NCBI GenBank assembly: GCA_965178125.1
Contig: OZ237775.1
Coordinates: forward strand, 434,001-498,000
DNA from: Bilabrum cf. latius
Lineage: Eukaryota > Bigyra: Bicosoecida > Bigyra > Bicosoecida
Reading direction: 5' to 3'
Length of the DNA stretch: 64,000 nt
Made by a program: the position numbers and the translations under genes. Positions 1-10,004 of this stretch are shown piece after piece; the first letter of the stretch is position 1, and each line of letters opens with the position of its first letter. Under the pieces are notes generated by a model. The model was given only the letters and a program-made list of their open reading frames with translations. It searched no databases and was not told the origin of the DNA.

Positions 1-114
1 GCACCAACAAGAGTAGGGCAAAAGTAGAATCGCCTACAAATGTAATACAAGATGCATGCCAATGTGACAGCGGTCAGCTCTATCGGCATGCAATGACATG
101 ACATGCCACACGTA

Positions 115-154
115 CGATCTTACCGTAGGAATGATGCCCAAACCGCTGTAGAAG
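115..154 (+). repeat. Dispersed ~40-bp direct repeat, copy 1
   Basis: This stretch matches 8209-8248 in the same orientation with about six mismatches in 40 bases, and shares the core CGATCTTACCGTAG followed by GATGCCCAAAC. The second copy lies just upstream of the minus-strand kinase-SIR2 gene. By analogy this copy may sit upstream of another minus-strand gene left of the window, but that is inference. Confidence 0.6.
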
Positions 155-628
155 CTATCATTACCACTGACTCAGAGAACACTTCAATTGTATGCGTGTA
201 ATGCCAACGTCGCCAGTAGTTTCTGGCAGAAGTGTACTGAACCGAATTTGGTGTGGGCTGTGGCAATCTTGATTAGTTGAATATACACGGCTCAATCAAA
301 ATTTGGACTCCCCAAGCGCTTCCCACCCCGAATCCAAGAAGCAGGCGCAGGAAGGAGCCGGTGCCCAGGCACTCACATAGGACAGCTGTCAGTGATGTTC
401 ACAGTAGACCCAAAAACCAAGCGGGCGCTCGTGATACGAGCCGAAAAGAGGCCGCCGCGACAGGGCGCCCCACGCCCCGATCCTCGACAGGGCGACAGCA
501 ACCATAGTAGCCCCTGCCTCCATCCTGGACACACGTTCACAGGGCACGTGGCCAGCCGTCTCAAAGAGCACCAGCAGGGCCTCGACAATGCAGAAGCCGA
601 CTGTCGCCCTCGGCCACACAGCTGGCCC
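155..628. other. 3' flank of the kinase-SIR2 gene; no gene seen
   Basis: The minus-strand frame of the preceding gene ends at UGA (629-631). After it the same frame stays open for about 76 codons to another UGA near 389, but I see no recognisable domain. The plus strand gives only short ORFs. I call it untranslated flank. Confidence 0.4.
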
Positions 629-3600
629 TCAGTCCCGTCCGTATTGATCCTCTGGGGCTGCGGAATACACCATGTCGTGCGCACGTTGACCGATCAAACT
701 GCGCCACTTCTCCAGCAGAGACTACAATCGCTGTGCATCTGTTTCTGGAGCAGCGCCCTATGAACTTGCAGCTGACGACTGCCGGCCAAGTGGTGCTCCC
801 GGTTTGCCTCCGTCCGAGTCGCTGGACTCCTGGGGTGCCTTCCGAGGCGTGTCACCGTCGTCATTGGATTTGCCACCACCTAGTCCCTTGCCCGATTCTG
901 CCCCTGACCCCTCGCTCGTAGTTGCAACAGTTTCTGCCTTACCAGCCGATGATTCTTTGCCGCCTTCAGCACCGGTGCTAGCTGTTCTGAAGCGCACCGG
1001 AAGCAAGTCAGTGCCGTACTCCGCTGGAGGCTGGAACAAGATGCCACCGCCTTTCCAGGCTTCCCTGCCCTGCAATCCCTCGCTTTCCTCTTCCACCTTT
1101 CTGAGTCCCTCCAGATCGATGAAAGAGACCGCAGAGCCTTCCAAAATCCCAACACGGCTGGCAATCACGTCAGCTGGCTTATCCATGAAACTAGGAAGGG
1201 GCAATTCACACGGAAGGAGACCCAGCTGCTGAGCCACGTCGGCCAAAGTGCCGCCTCTGATGGGGATGCACATCCTCCTCGACTTGACCACACGTGCCAT
1301 GTGATGAGTGCCAGAGCGCACTGCAGGGTTGGTCCGTCTGCTGCTGCCAGGGTTGGCGGCGCTGGGTTGCCGACCCGTCTCCTGTATTGGAGGGGGCATG
1401 CTTTTGGATTCTGCTCCAATCGACCCTGCGGCAGCACCCGAACCCGCTGCGGTTGCCTTCGCAGGATCATTTGGTTCTCTGGCTGCTGTAGCATCACCAA
1501 TCCGAGAGTCAGTGGCGTCTCCAGGAAAGCCCCCACTCGTTTGTGCGAGATGACCTGCGTCAAGCACCTGCACATGCACTTCCATCATGCCATCGACGGC
1601 TCTGGCCAGTACAGACTATAAACAAAGCTGCCCACCAGCGATTGCAGTCGTTAGGGCATCCTGGAGTTGAACACATGTACCGTCCAATTGCCTGTCCTCG
1701 CATGGCATGATGCACAGCTGCACACGAATCGGAGGCAGCTCGTGCTTCCTGTACTTGCACTCGGCGAAGAAATCACCCACAGCACTGGTGATGATCCTTG
1801 CCCCCTCAGTGATACCCAGCCCGTGCATGCCCGACCAGATGGGGATGCGGAGAACAATTTCCCGGTCGCCACTGCAAGTGGCTTGCAGAGAGTGAATGCG
1901 GCCAAGTTCACCTTCCTGTGTCTCGCAAGCGTTGCTGCTCGTGACTGTTGAAGACTCAGAAGCGATCGCCGCAGGTTCGCTCGGCTCGCTTGGTGTAAAC
2001 GAACTGCTGTGAGGTTGTTTCATGAACCTCATCAGGCTGCAATGCTGCGAGCGCTGTGTGCTGGAAGAAGTGCCTGATGAAGACGCTGCAGCTGCTTCGT
2101 CTTGCCCAAACAAACTTTTCGTGCTCATCTGCTTCTTCTTGAGCTCTTTATGTTGCTACGTACGCTGGGCCGCGAGTACAGGCGGCCCATTCAAATCGAG
2201 CATAGGTGCTCCGTACGGGTCCACGTCAAACATGTCAGCCGGCTTGATCGATGCATGCTCACCATCCTTGGCCCCAGCTCCACTTGCTGCGCCCCCTGAT
2301 GCTGCCTAGCTATCCTGGAGCTTACTGCAACCGTCGCATACTGACACGATCAGGAAGTGCCTAGTAGCATCAAACAGGGCGATCTTCCTGCTGGCGATGA
2401 CAGACATGCCCCGGCACATGTGCAGGATTTCAGAAAGATCTTGTTTGTTCGCCCCAATACTGCCATCATTGTTTTTGTCGCCTTTCTCTCCAGACGAATC
2501 TACGGGCTGCTCCCTTATACCAGCACGAGCCCCATCGCCTTCCTCGCGAGTATCGGCCGATGGGATCACTGGCCGCATGGCCTGCATGGCCTGCACGAGC
2601 ACCCGCTAGCAAGCGGTATCGGTCGTCTCTCTATTCAACATCACTGCCCTCCAGAACCCGCGATTGACAGTATCCCTTGCATCCTTATCAATTTCAGTTG
2701 GGACTGCATCGTGCCCCGTCTGCTTCATCATCCAGCCCGATAGTACGTATGAGGTGGATGCTGGGTTGCCGGCATCGACACGAGTAGGCAGGATTGCCAC
2801 ATATTCAACAGCATCAGCCGAGGAGCTGCTTGACGAAACCATCTAATCGAACGTCACCTTTTGACATGTGACCCGAAACTTTTGCTCAGTTCCAACGGCC
2901 CCTGCCACAAAAACCTCCCCAAAGCTTCGTTGTTGTACAGCCACAGGCAAATCCCACCCCATTCCAGAGAGATCGCACGCAAACTTTCCCAGTGATTTGT
3001 AGTCGCCCTGCTTCATGACGATCGTGTGCACCCCGTGATGAGTGAGAAGGCGATGGCACCTGCCCACAAACCCGCGCTGTGCCTTCGTCTTGTCCAGCCT
3101 TTGCTATTCAGTGTCATCTTCCCGCGGATCTGGTGGCGCTGTCGTCAGGAAAAAGTGCGGACCAACGTCGCCGACCACCTCGACTGCCTAGTCGAGCCCA
3201 GCCAAGACATCCTGGTCTTCTAACCCAAATCCATAGAACATCAAGCTGTAGTCAGACGACAGCATCTTAAGCATCTGCATCGTCATCATGTCTCCGTGCA
3301 TCAACTCCCTGAAATCCTCGTGGCCCGAAACAAACTCCTCCAATCCCTCGGGGCTGATGTCGCCGTGAAGCTTGACTAGTGCGGGCACGTCAGATTGCGC
3401 CTGCAGGTGCGCCCTCAGTCGCTTGATGTCCTTGCGGAAGATTCGAAGCAGCGAATGCTTGCGCTGGTGCATGTACTGGGCCTTGTGCCTGACGGGGAGC
3501 TTGCACATCTGGGAGTGGACGATACGGCCTTTATTTGAACGATTTGCACAAAGGCTTGTTTCCCAGGTTCGCTCAAATACGTCGTCCCAGTTGGTTGTAA

Positions 3601-6600
3601 CGATGGCAGGAAATGGCCCGGTAAGAAGGGCGGCGTGCACTGCATTCTTCCCGTTGAACTCGCTGCCGATCCCGGAGGATCGGATCGATTTCTCAATGAT
3701 ACCTTTCACAGCAGTCTTAAATTTCTCGGGGCCAAAACGGCTCATCAGGTCCTGCGTAAACTGCACAGCAGACGTCCCAGATGAGTTCAGTTCCTCGTAG
3801 AATTCGGCAAAGTCCTCTTTTGTCGGTCTATCCACTACCATGTTTTGCAGGGAGCTGATGCGGTCCTCTGTGTTTTCATTCTGGCTCACTAGCTGCACGC
3901 CGATCCAGTGCAGGATAGCAAGCCAAGTTGGCACAATCGTTGCGCTAATGCCTGCACCTGCAAACGGGACCACCTGCCTTGCTCTTGTCCTGTTTAGAAG
4001 CAGCTTGATAGATCCCGGTGGGTACTCGGCACACACGAGCTCGCTAAGGGACTCTACAGAAGCACCCGGGCCACAACCACTACCTCCACGCTCACCTCCG
4101 CCTTTGGATTTGCTAGAGGAATCCCCGTCTACCCGTACGCCAGCAATTGCTGGGGTTGCAGCGCCACGGATCGGATCGAGAAGCCGGTCTCGAGCTTTCC
4201 ACTCCTGAATCATGCTGGTGCTAACGCGCTCCATGATAGATTTACCAAGCGATTCAGTAGGGCTAGCGCTTGTGTATGCGCTAGGTCTACCAAGCCGACT
4301 CTCACTAGCCGAAGCCGCCAAGGCCCACAGTACATCAGCTACTTCGGAAGCCGCGGGTCTGCACCGACTGTCCTGCGATAGGCACGCTTCAATGATGCCT
4401 CCCAGCTGCTCAGTGCAACTCAAACCTCCAAATGCATCCGACCAGTTCATGCCGCCGAGTTTTCCCTGAAGCCACGAATTCCACGCTTCTGGACTTGAGG
4501 CTGCAGCTCCAACGGGCGGTTTGCCAATCTCCACTAACCTGCGGGCCAGTATGGAGAACATCGTGCATCCAAGAGCAAACATGTCCGACTTGTCGTCCCG
4601 GCGAGCTGGTAACTGTTTGTCGAAATACTCTAGGATAGCATGCGGCTCATACCATAGGCGCAAGTACTGAGTCCCAAACGGCTATGAAAGTCCGAAGTCG
4701 ACCAGGGAAGCAACATACTGAGTATTTTGAGGTTTGTCTACGGCGGACATAGGGACCGATGATGCCATGACTCGCTGAGTGACCCGCTCGAGCGTAAAGC
4801 CTAGCCTCTCAGTGGCAGGATCCTCAGGGCTGGCCTCCCTGAGTACGATATTGCCGCAGTGGATGTCGCCGTGTGCCAGTCCTAGCGCGTGCATGGCCGA
4901 AACAGCGTCGGCTATCTGAGCACAGATGCAAATTCGGTCCCGCATTTCAATGTCTTTGCTCCAAGAGCTTTCACGAGTCGGCCATCGCTTCATGCTGGTG
5001 ATACCTGCCTCCTGAAGAATGACGTTGGTCACGGTCTTGCCCGCCACAAGCACGCTCTCGTCACTTTGGCTCTCTTTCGAAACATCCTCGTCAATTGCAG
5101 CTTCAATCCTGCATAAATGGGCCAGGCCTCGCAAGCATGGCTGCAGCGCGACTACACCCACATCTAGCGAGCCAAGCAGGAAACGGTCCTGTGCGGCGCG
5201 AACGGCAGACAAACAGGCTAGCTCATTGCGCGCACGGAAATAAATGTCATCGGGCCCGTCTTCATCGGTCGAGCCTTTGCCAGTTGCTGCCCCGGTCCCT
5301 TCAGTACCGGCTGCGCCTGCCACGCACGTGATCGGGGAGCTGTCCAGTGCTTTCTGCACGAGCGCACTTTCCGCAATCCGAGTTGAAATCGGGAACCGCA
5401 GCTTCACCTGCCGCACCTCAGCTTTGCCGCCTCTGCCCATGATCATTGATGTCTCGTGCACGAGAATCCTAGGAACAACTGGAACGACACGATCCGCCAA
5501 CTTGAGGGACACAGGCATATGCACCCCCGGAACACAGCCCCGCTAGGACTGTCGCTGGCAAAAGGGGAGAACGCGCAGGCCTTCACTGTCGAGGCCTTGC
5601 ATTCTTGCAATGTCACTGACGAATCCGGTGCTGATGCGACACAGGTACGATGGGAGCTCAGTGGCTACAAACGCTGGAATGACCCATGTCTCCAGTGGAG
5701 CAGGGTCACAAGCCAAGGCAGGGCGACTAAACGACCTCGTTACAATGGAGGCCTCGGCCTAGGCAATCGGCTTGATCATGCTCAGCCACGACATGAGGTT
5801 CATTGGCCCACCGGACAAAGGAGCAGAGGATGTTGCAGTGACACCAGCATCTACATGTAGCTGTGTCGCCAGCCAATCAGACCAAGTGGCTGTACTTGTG
5901 TCTATTTGCGGCGCAACCTAGTACCAGGTCTTGCGCAGCCTGCGGTCGTGTGAAATACCACCCCACGTCTCCATGTTCAGCAGCAGCACTGCCCGGGCCA
6001 TGGGCTACACGAGTGGCACGATCGGGGGCAGGAAGCACGTCGTGTGCTCCGAAAGAGTGGACAAGTCAAGGTGCTGCCTTGCCGCGGCACACGCGTCCTC
6101 CCACTCGCGCACCTTGCGCCAGGCCTGCGCGCGGGCATCATCAGCAGCAGGCGTGATGGGCAATCCCAGCAGGCTCTAGCGCCAGGACACGTCCTTGCGA
6201 GACTTGAATAACCCGGCAAGCGTATCACTGCCAGAGCTCCCCCCTGGACCGCCCAGCACCTACTGGTACCGTGCACTGGCTGGATCAGCTAAATGGCAAT
6301 ACACTAGTGTCTGCATGACACAGTTATTTTGCAGCTCAGGGTCTCGCGACAGCCTCTTCTCGTCATCCTCGTACATAAGCACGAGAGCATCTTTGTTGCT
6401 GCCAGACTACCGGATTGCAAAGCTCATGCTCAGCCTTTCAGTGCTCAGAGGGTACTGCTTTCGATTGTCAGTGTTCGCTCTGACTAAGTTTCTCCTGTTG
6501 AAATCCTTAAGGACGAGCGCTTCCCCCAGAGCGCCGGGCATGGGGCACAGCAGCTAGTACCCTTCAATGGGCTAACCAGCAATGCAGGGCGCTGCAGGGG

Positions 6601-8098
6601 TGAATATGGCGCCCATGTCTCGCGTGACCGTCCTTTCCACGTCATACGAGCCTGGTTCCGCTGGTATGGGGGCACCAGCAGGTGCACCTGGTGCTGCAGT
6701 TGCCGCTCCGCTGGTCGAGTCGAATGCAACTCGACTGTCGAGGGGCTTCCCAACGGCTTGTTGCGGTGCGCCGTACGGGGTGAAAGGAATCTGCGAATTC
6801 GACTCAGGCGTGCTTGCCGAGGGCTCAACACCCGACCTGTGGTGCCCACCAGATGCAGCAGCCGCACCATGGAAGGCTTGCAAGACAGCGACAGCCTGCT
6901 GTTGGCGATACGCGGCTGCAAGCCCGGCAAGATCTGACGAGTCGGCTGTGGCAAGGTGCAGACTCATCCTTCCACTTGCATCTATGTGCACTCGAAGCTT
7001 GAAGTGCAGCACAGAAAAAGCACTTGCGGCACCGCTTGCAGCGGCAAGCTTCGTCGCGTCGGCCTCGACTGTGGCCCAGCGATACAGGCCCCGGCCGGCT
7101 GGTCCGCTCGTCACGGCCTTGCACCAGGCATCCAGGTCGTCCTGCTTGGGCTCTGTAGTCGTGACGAGTGCAACAGAGGGTGGTGACCCTGCGGCTGCAC
7201 GCCCAGGCTCTGACGATCCTGCACCGCTGCCGCTGGAAGCCCTCGTCCCAGCACCTCCCTCAGTACCTGTAGCCCCCGCAACCTCGGGCAGATACTGGTG
7301 AGCCTCGGGGCAGATCCACGAGGCGGGTGTGACGAGTGACGCCCTCGGCTCTCTCCTGGGGTTGCCGCCCGTCGCAGTGCCCTCCTCACCCTGTACAGCT
7401 GCCTCTGTGCCTGGCCCGATCTCCATAGTTCGGAGCATTTCCTTGCTTGTGGACAGACCTGAATACACTGATAGTGTGCCAGGGGACGCTTCAGGCTGAT
7501 CAGGGGACTTGCTGTCCAGCGGCCCAAGCCCTGTGACGAGTGCAGCGGCAGCCAGAGCACAAGGGTATTCCCCGCTGACCGTCCTCATACCATTGCCCCC
7601 GCCCCGCCCCGCCGACAGGATCAGACCCTCTCCGTACTCGCTTGGATTCAACCGCACCAGCCACGGGTCCTGTCTCTCGATCGACGACAGCAGCAGGTCG
7701 GCGGCCGGGCGAGACATCATCCCCTGCATGCTGGGCAGGGCAGCGTCCAGGGCCAGCAGCCGGTGGGATGCCGCGAGGATCACACGATCAGGTGTTCTAG
7801 CTTGATTGCCATCCGGCATGATGCCAGCTCGCAGGATGTGGAGAAGGCCGGCAAAATCCAGGAAAGGCACCAGAAGGCTCTTGTCTTCTTTCTCTTGCAG
7901 CCTGGGATGCGTGTCGAGCTGCCCGAGAGCCGCGCGCCAGGCTTCGATGCATCGATTGACTGCATTGCCACCAATCTGATTGACCGAGTACTTCTTGCTG
8001 TTATCGCTTCCGGATGTGAGAGTTTCACGAATGCCGCGTTCGATCGTTTGCCAAGGCAGCGCCGGGAGCAAGTCTTTGGTTTCCTGTCTGCACCACAA
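629..8098 (-). CDS. Giant protein kinase - SIR2-like NADase fusion (UAG read as Gln; 5' end incomplete)
   Basis: One open frame of 2,489 codons runs from 8098 to a UGA at 629-631 with about 19 in-frame UAGs and no internal UAA or UGA. Numbering from 8098: residues 1-858 are unrecognised. Residues ~860-1280 form a protein kinase: Gly-rich MGRGGKAEV, catalytic loop HGDIHCGN (~1076), DFG (~1135, UAG two codons later), an APE-like WYEPH and the DKSDMFALG helix. The beta-3 lysine is not obvious. Residues ~1375-1690 form a SIR2-like domain: FAGAGIS (~1381), TTNWDD (~1501), KLHGD (~1576) and GFGLEDQD (~1623). These match the NAD-binding and catalytic motifs of SIR2_2-type NADases. Residues ~1690-2489 are unrecognised, with Ser/Ala-rich spacers. 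The frame starts beside a splice-acceptor-like site (GTGGTGCAG at about 8093-8085, minus) with no good ATG, so an upstream exon is likely. A signalling or immune-like role is inference. Confidence 0.8.
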
Positions 8099-8480
8099 AG
8101 CGAAATTTAGCAGGAGAACTTAAATGATTGTTCAACTTGCAAAATTCATACTAACATTGGCGTACTCGGGTTGCGCGCGCGGCAGAGGCAACAGCTGTCC
8201 CCAAGTTGCGATCTTACCGTAGAAACGATGCCCAAACTACAGTAGGAGTCACCATTGCAGGCAAACAGTGATCCGAACACTGTGGAGATCAAATTGCTCA
8301 AGGCACTTATGCGTATCAGGCGATTTTCTCTGCTCAGCTTTGAAGGTATGACCGTGCACAGGGGCTCATGGCAATATTAATTTACGTGCGCTAATGACAC
8401 GTTTCATTACAAAGTGACGTGCATAATATGATCTAATATATTATTGCTGCTCTTGCTGGCCACAGCCCTCCAACGAGCCA
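8099..8480. promoter_or_regulatory. Upstream region of the kinase-SIR2 gene, probably with an intron and first exon not resolved
   Basis: This AT-richer stretch separates the fusion gene from the retroelement remnant. It contains the second copy of the ~40-bp repeat (8209-8248). The missing ATG of the fusion gene should lie here or further upstream, but I cannot identify the first exon with confidence. Confidence 0.35.
8209..8248 (+). repeat. Dispersed ~40-bp direct repeat, copy 2
   Basis: Matches 115-154 in the same orientation with about six differences. It lies about 110 bp upstream of the first recognised codon of the minus-strand fusion gene, so it could be a promoter or 5'UTR element. 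Confidence 0.6.
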
Positions 8481-8759
8481 GGTGAAATCGGAGGAGTGCA
8501 CAATCACCACTGATCCAGGCCACGCCGAGATTGACCAGAACAATGCCCAGAGAGGGGCCAGTGGCGGCCGGGCCGCTGCTGCAGGAGAGCCACTGGACGC
8601 TGATGCGGACGGCGACATCAAGGGGAGGCAGAGCGTTGCGGAGGGCAGGCCTCCAGGACAGGACGGGACGGAGGGCGCTGTGTGGGGCAGGCCTCCGGAC
8701 GACCCTGGAGATGGATGGCCCGAGGAGAGGGGCGAGAAGAGCACGAGCGGTTTCTATTA

Positions 8760-9190
8760 GCATGCGGAGCGGACCCTCATGAAGATCGTGCAGGAGGCAA
8801 CAGGGAGAGAGTCACCCAGGGAGATCAGCACTGTGATACAGAGGACAGGAACGACTCGGTTGACATCATTATCGCGAGGGACGGCGAGAAACCCATCCAC
8901 GTGGACGTCACCACGATAGACCCGGCCGCATCATGGCGAGGGACGGCGAGAAACCCATCCACGTGGACGTCACCACGTTAGACCCGGCAGCTAGGGAGAG
9001 GCAGTCCGGGAACAAGAGGAGGAAGGAGAAAGGCGACCGGTCGGCCTAAAAGTTCAGGTCGATCGCGAAGAGGACCCAGGCCGTTTTCCAGGACTTTGTT
9101 GTCCTACCGACGGGGGGCCTGGGAATTGGGGCGCGCGGGCTGCTGCGCCTGTTGGCCCGCATCCGCCGAAAGCGGGTGGGAGGGGCCCGT
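8760..9190 (+). pseudogene. Decayed C-terminal fragment of a non-LTR (LINE-type) retrotransposon polyprotein
   Basis: Across frameshifts the plus strand reads like the tail that follows reverse transcriptase in many LINE elements: a His-led helix near 8760, then DRNDSVDIIIARDGE and HVDVTTIDPAA (about 8846-8930), a basic Arg/Lys run (about 9000-9035), and the final FVVLPTGGLGIGARGLL motif (about 9092-9145). The helix and the VDIII segment lie in different frames, and an in-frame UAA falls at 9047-9049, so it is not functional. An internal duplication of about 53 bp is listed separately. No RT domain is visible upstream, so only the 3' end survives. Assignment rests on motif memory, not a search. 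Confidence 0.55.
8874..8988 (+). repeat. Tandem duplication (53-bp match, 62-bp period) inside the retroelement remnant
   Basis: The segments 8874-8926 and 8936-8988 are nearly identical, with one clear change near the end (ATAGA against TTAGA). The 62-bp period is not a multiple of three, so the duplication shifts the frame and helps explain the inactivation. Confidence 0.85.
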
Positions 9191-10004
9191 AGTTTGCCAG
9201 AGGAGGCCCAGATCCCTGATCAGGATCTGGGCGCGAGTGATCGCAGGAGGAGCTTCCATGCTGAGCGCATGCCGCACGATTCAATTCAACCTTACGGTGT
9301 GGAAGATGTCAGGGCTTCAGGGAACGACAGTGGCGCAGGAAACGGGTTCAGCAGGAGCTGGGACCCCCGAGGCGGCGGCAGCACGAGCAGTGGCAGTGCA
9401 GGCTGTGATCCCGGCAGAAGCACAAACAGGTGGTGGATCTGGGAGTGCTTGGGACTAGGCAGGCGGCCTTGACCCTGACCTTGCTGGTCTCTTACATCCC
9501 CTAGCACTCGCAGTGGGAGCTCCAGATCCGGATGTGCATAACCTCCACGGAGGAGCGGCGCAGCTGGCAGCTGCTGCAGCTTGAGCTGGTCAGTGAGATG
9601 TTTACCCCCGGTCGAAGTAGCCTTCGGGTGACCTCTTAGCCTGGGTAGCGTGTAGTTTGAGTCCCACATATTTATCGTTCCTTGCTGGCCGTAGAGGTCG
9701 GCAAGGCTCTATGGCTAAGATTTATCTCAGAAAAGAAATACTTGTACGATGCCGGAGTTGCTTCTCTCGCACTGCCGCCCACAACACCTCCACGGCGACC
9801 AAGCAGCCAGCACACCCTCTGGGGCGGCTGGCTGCTCGCACTAGTCGCACAGCAGCTGTGGTGGAACGGCAGGGGTTCACAAGGCCCGGCGATCGTCACG
9901 TTCAAACAGTCAGTAGAAAAACACGAAAATCAAAGAATACAAACTGAAGGCGATTTGCCGGAAGCAGGGGACAGGAACCTGTCGCCCATGCCGCTAGTGA
10001 GACC
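9191..10004. other. Spacer between the retroelement remnant and the 3' end of TIG protein A; no gene seen
   Basis: Several short overlapping ORFs occur on both strands, as expected in GC-rich sequence. None shows a domain, a signal peptide or similarity to another part of the window. Its right part should include the 3'UTR of the minus-strand gene ending at 10005. Confidence 0.4.

Noticed and set aside
373-619. Open minus-strand frame beyond the UGA of the kinase-SIR2 gene, with a hydrophobic stretch
   Set aside because: It is separated by a UGA, which acts as the stop in the other genes here, and it ends at another UGA. There is no evidence that UGA is read through.
8407-8763. Minus-strand ORF as the missing first exon of the kinase-SIR2 gene
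   Set aside because: No donor site in the right phase could be linked to the acceptor-like site near 8085, and the other strand holds retroelement-like sequence.
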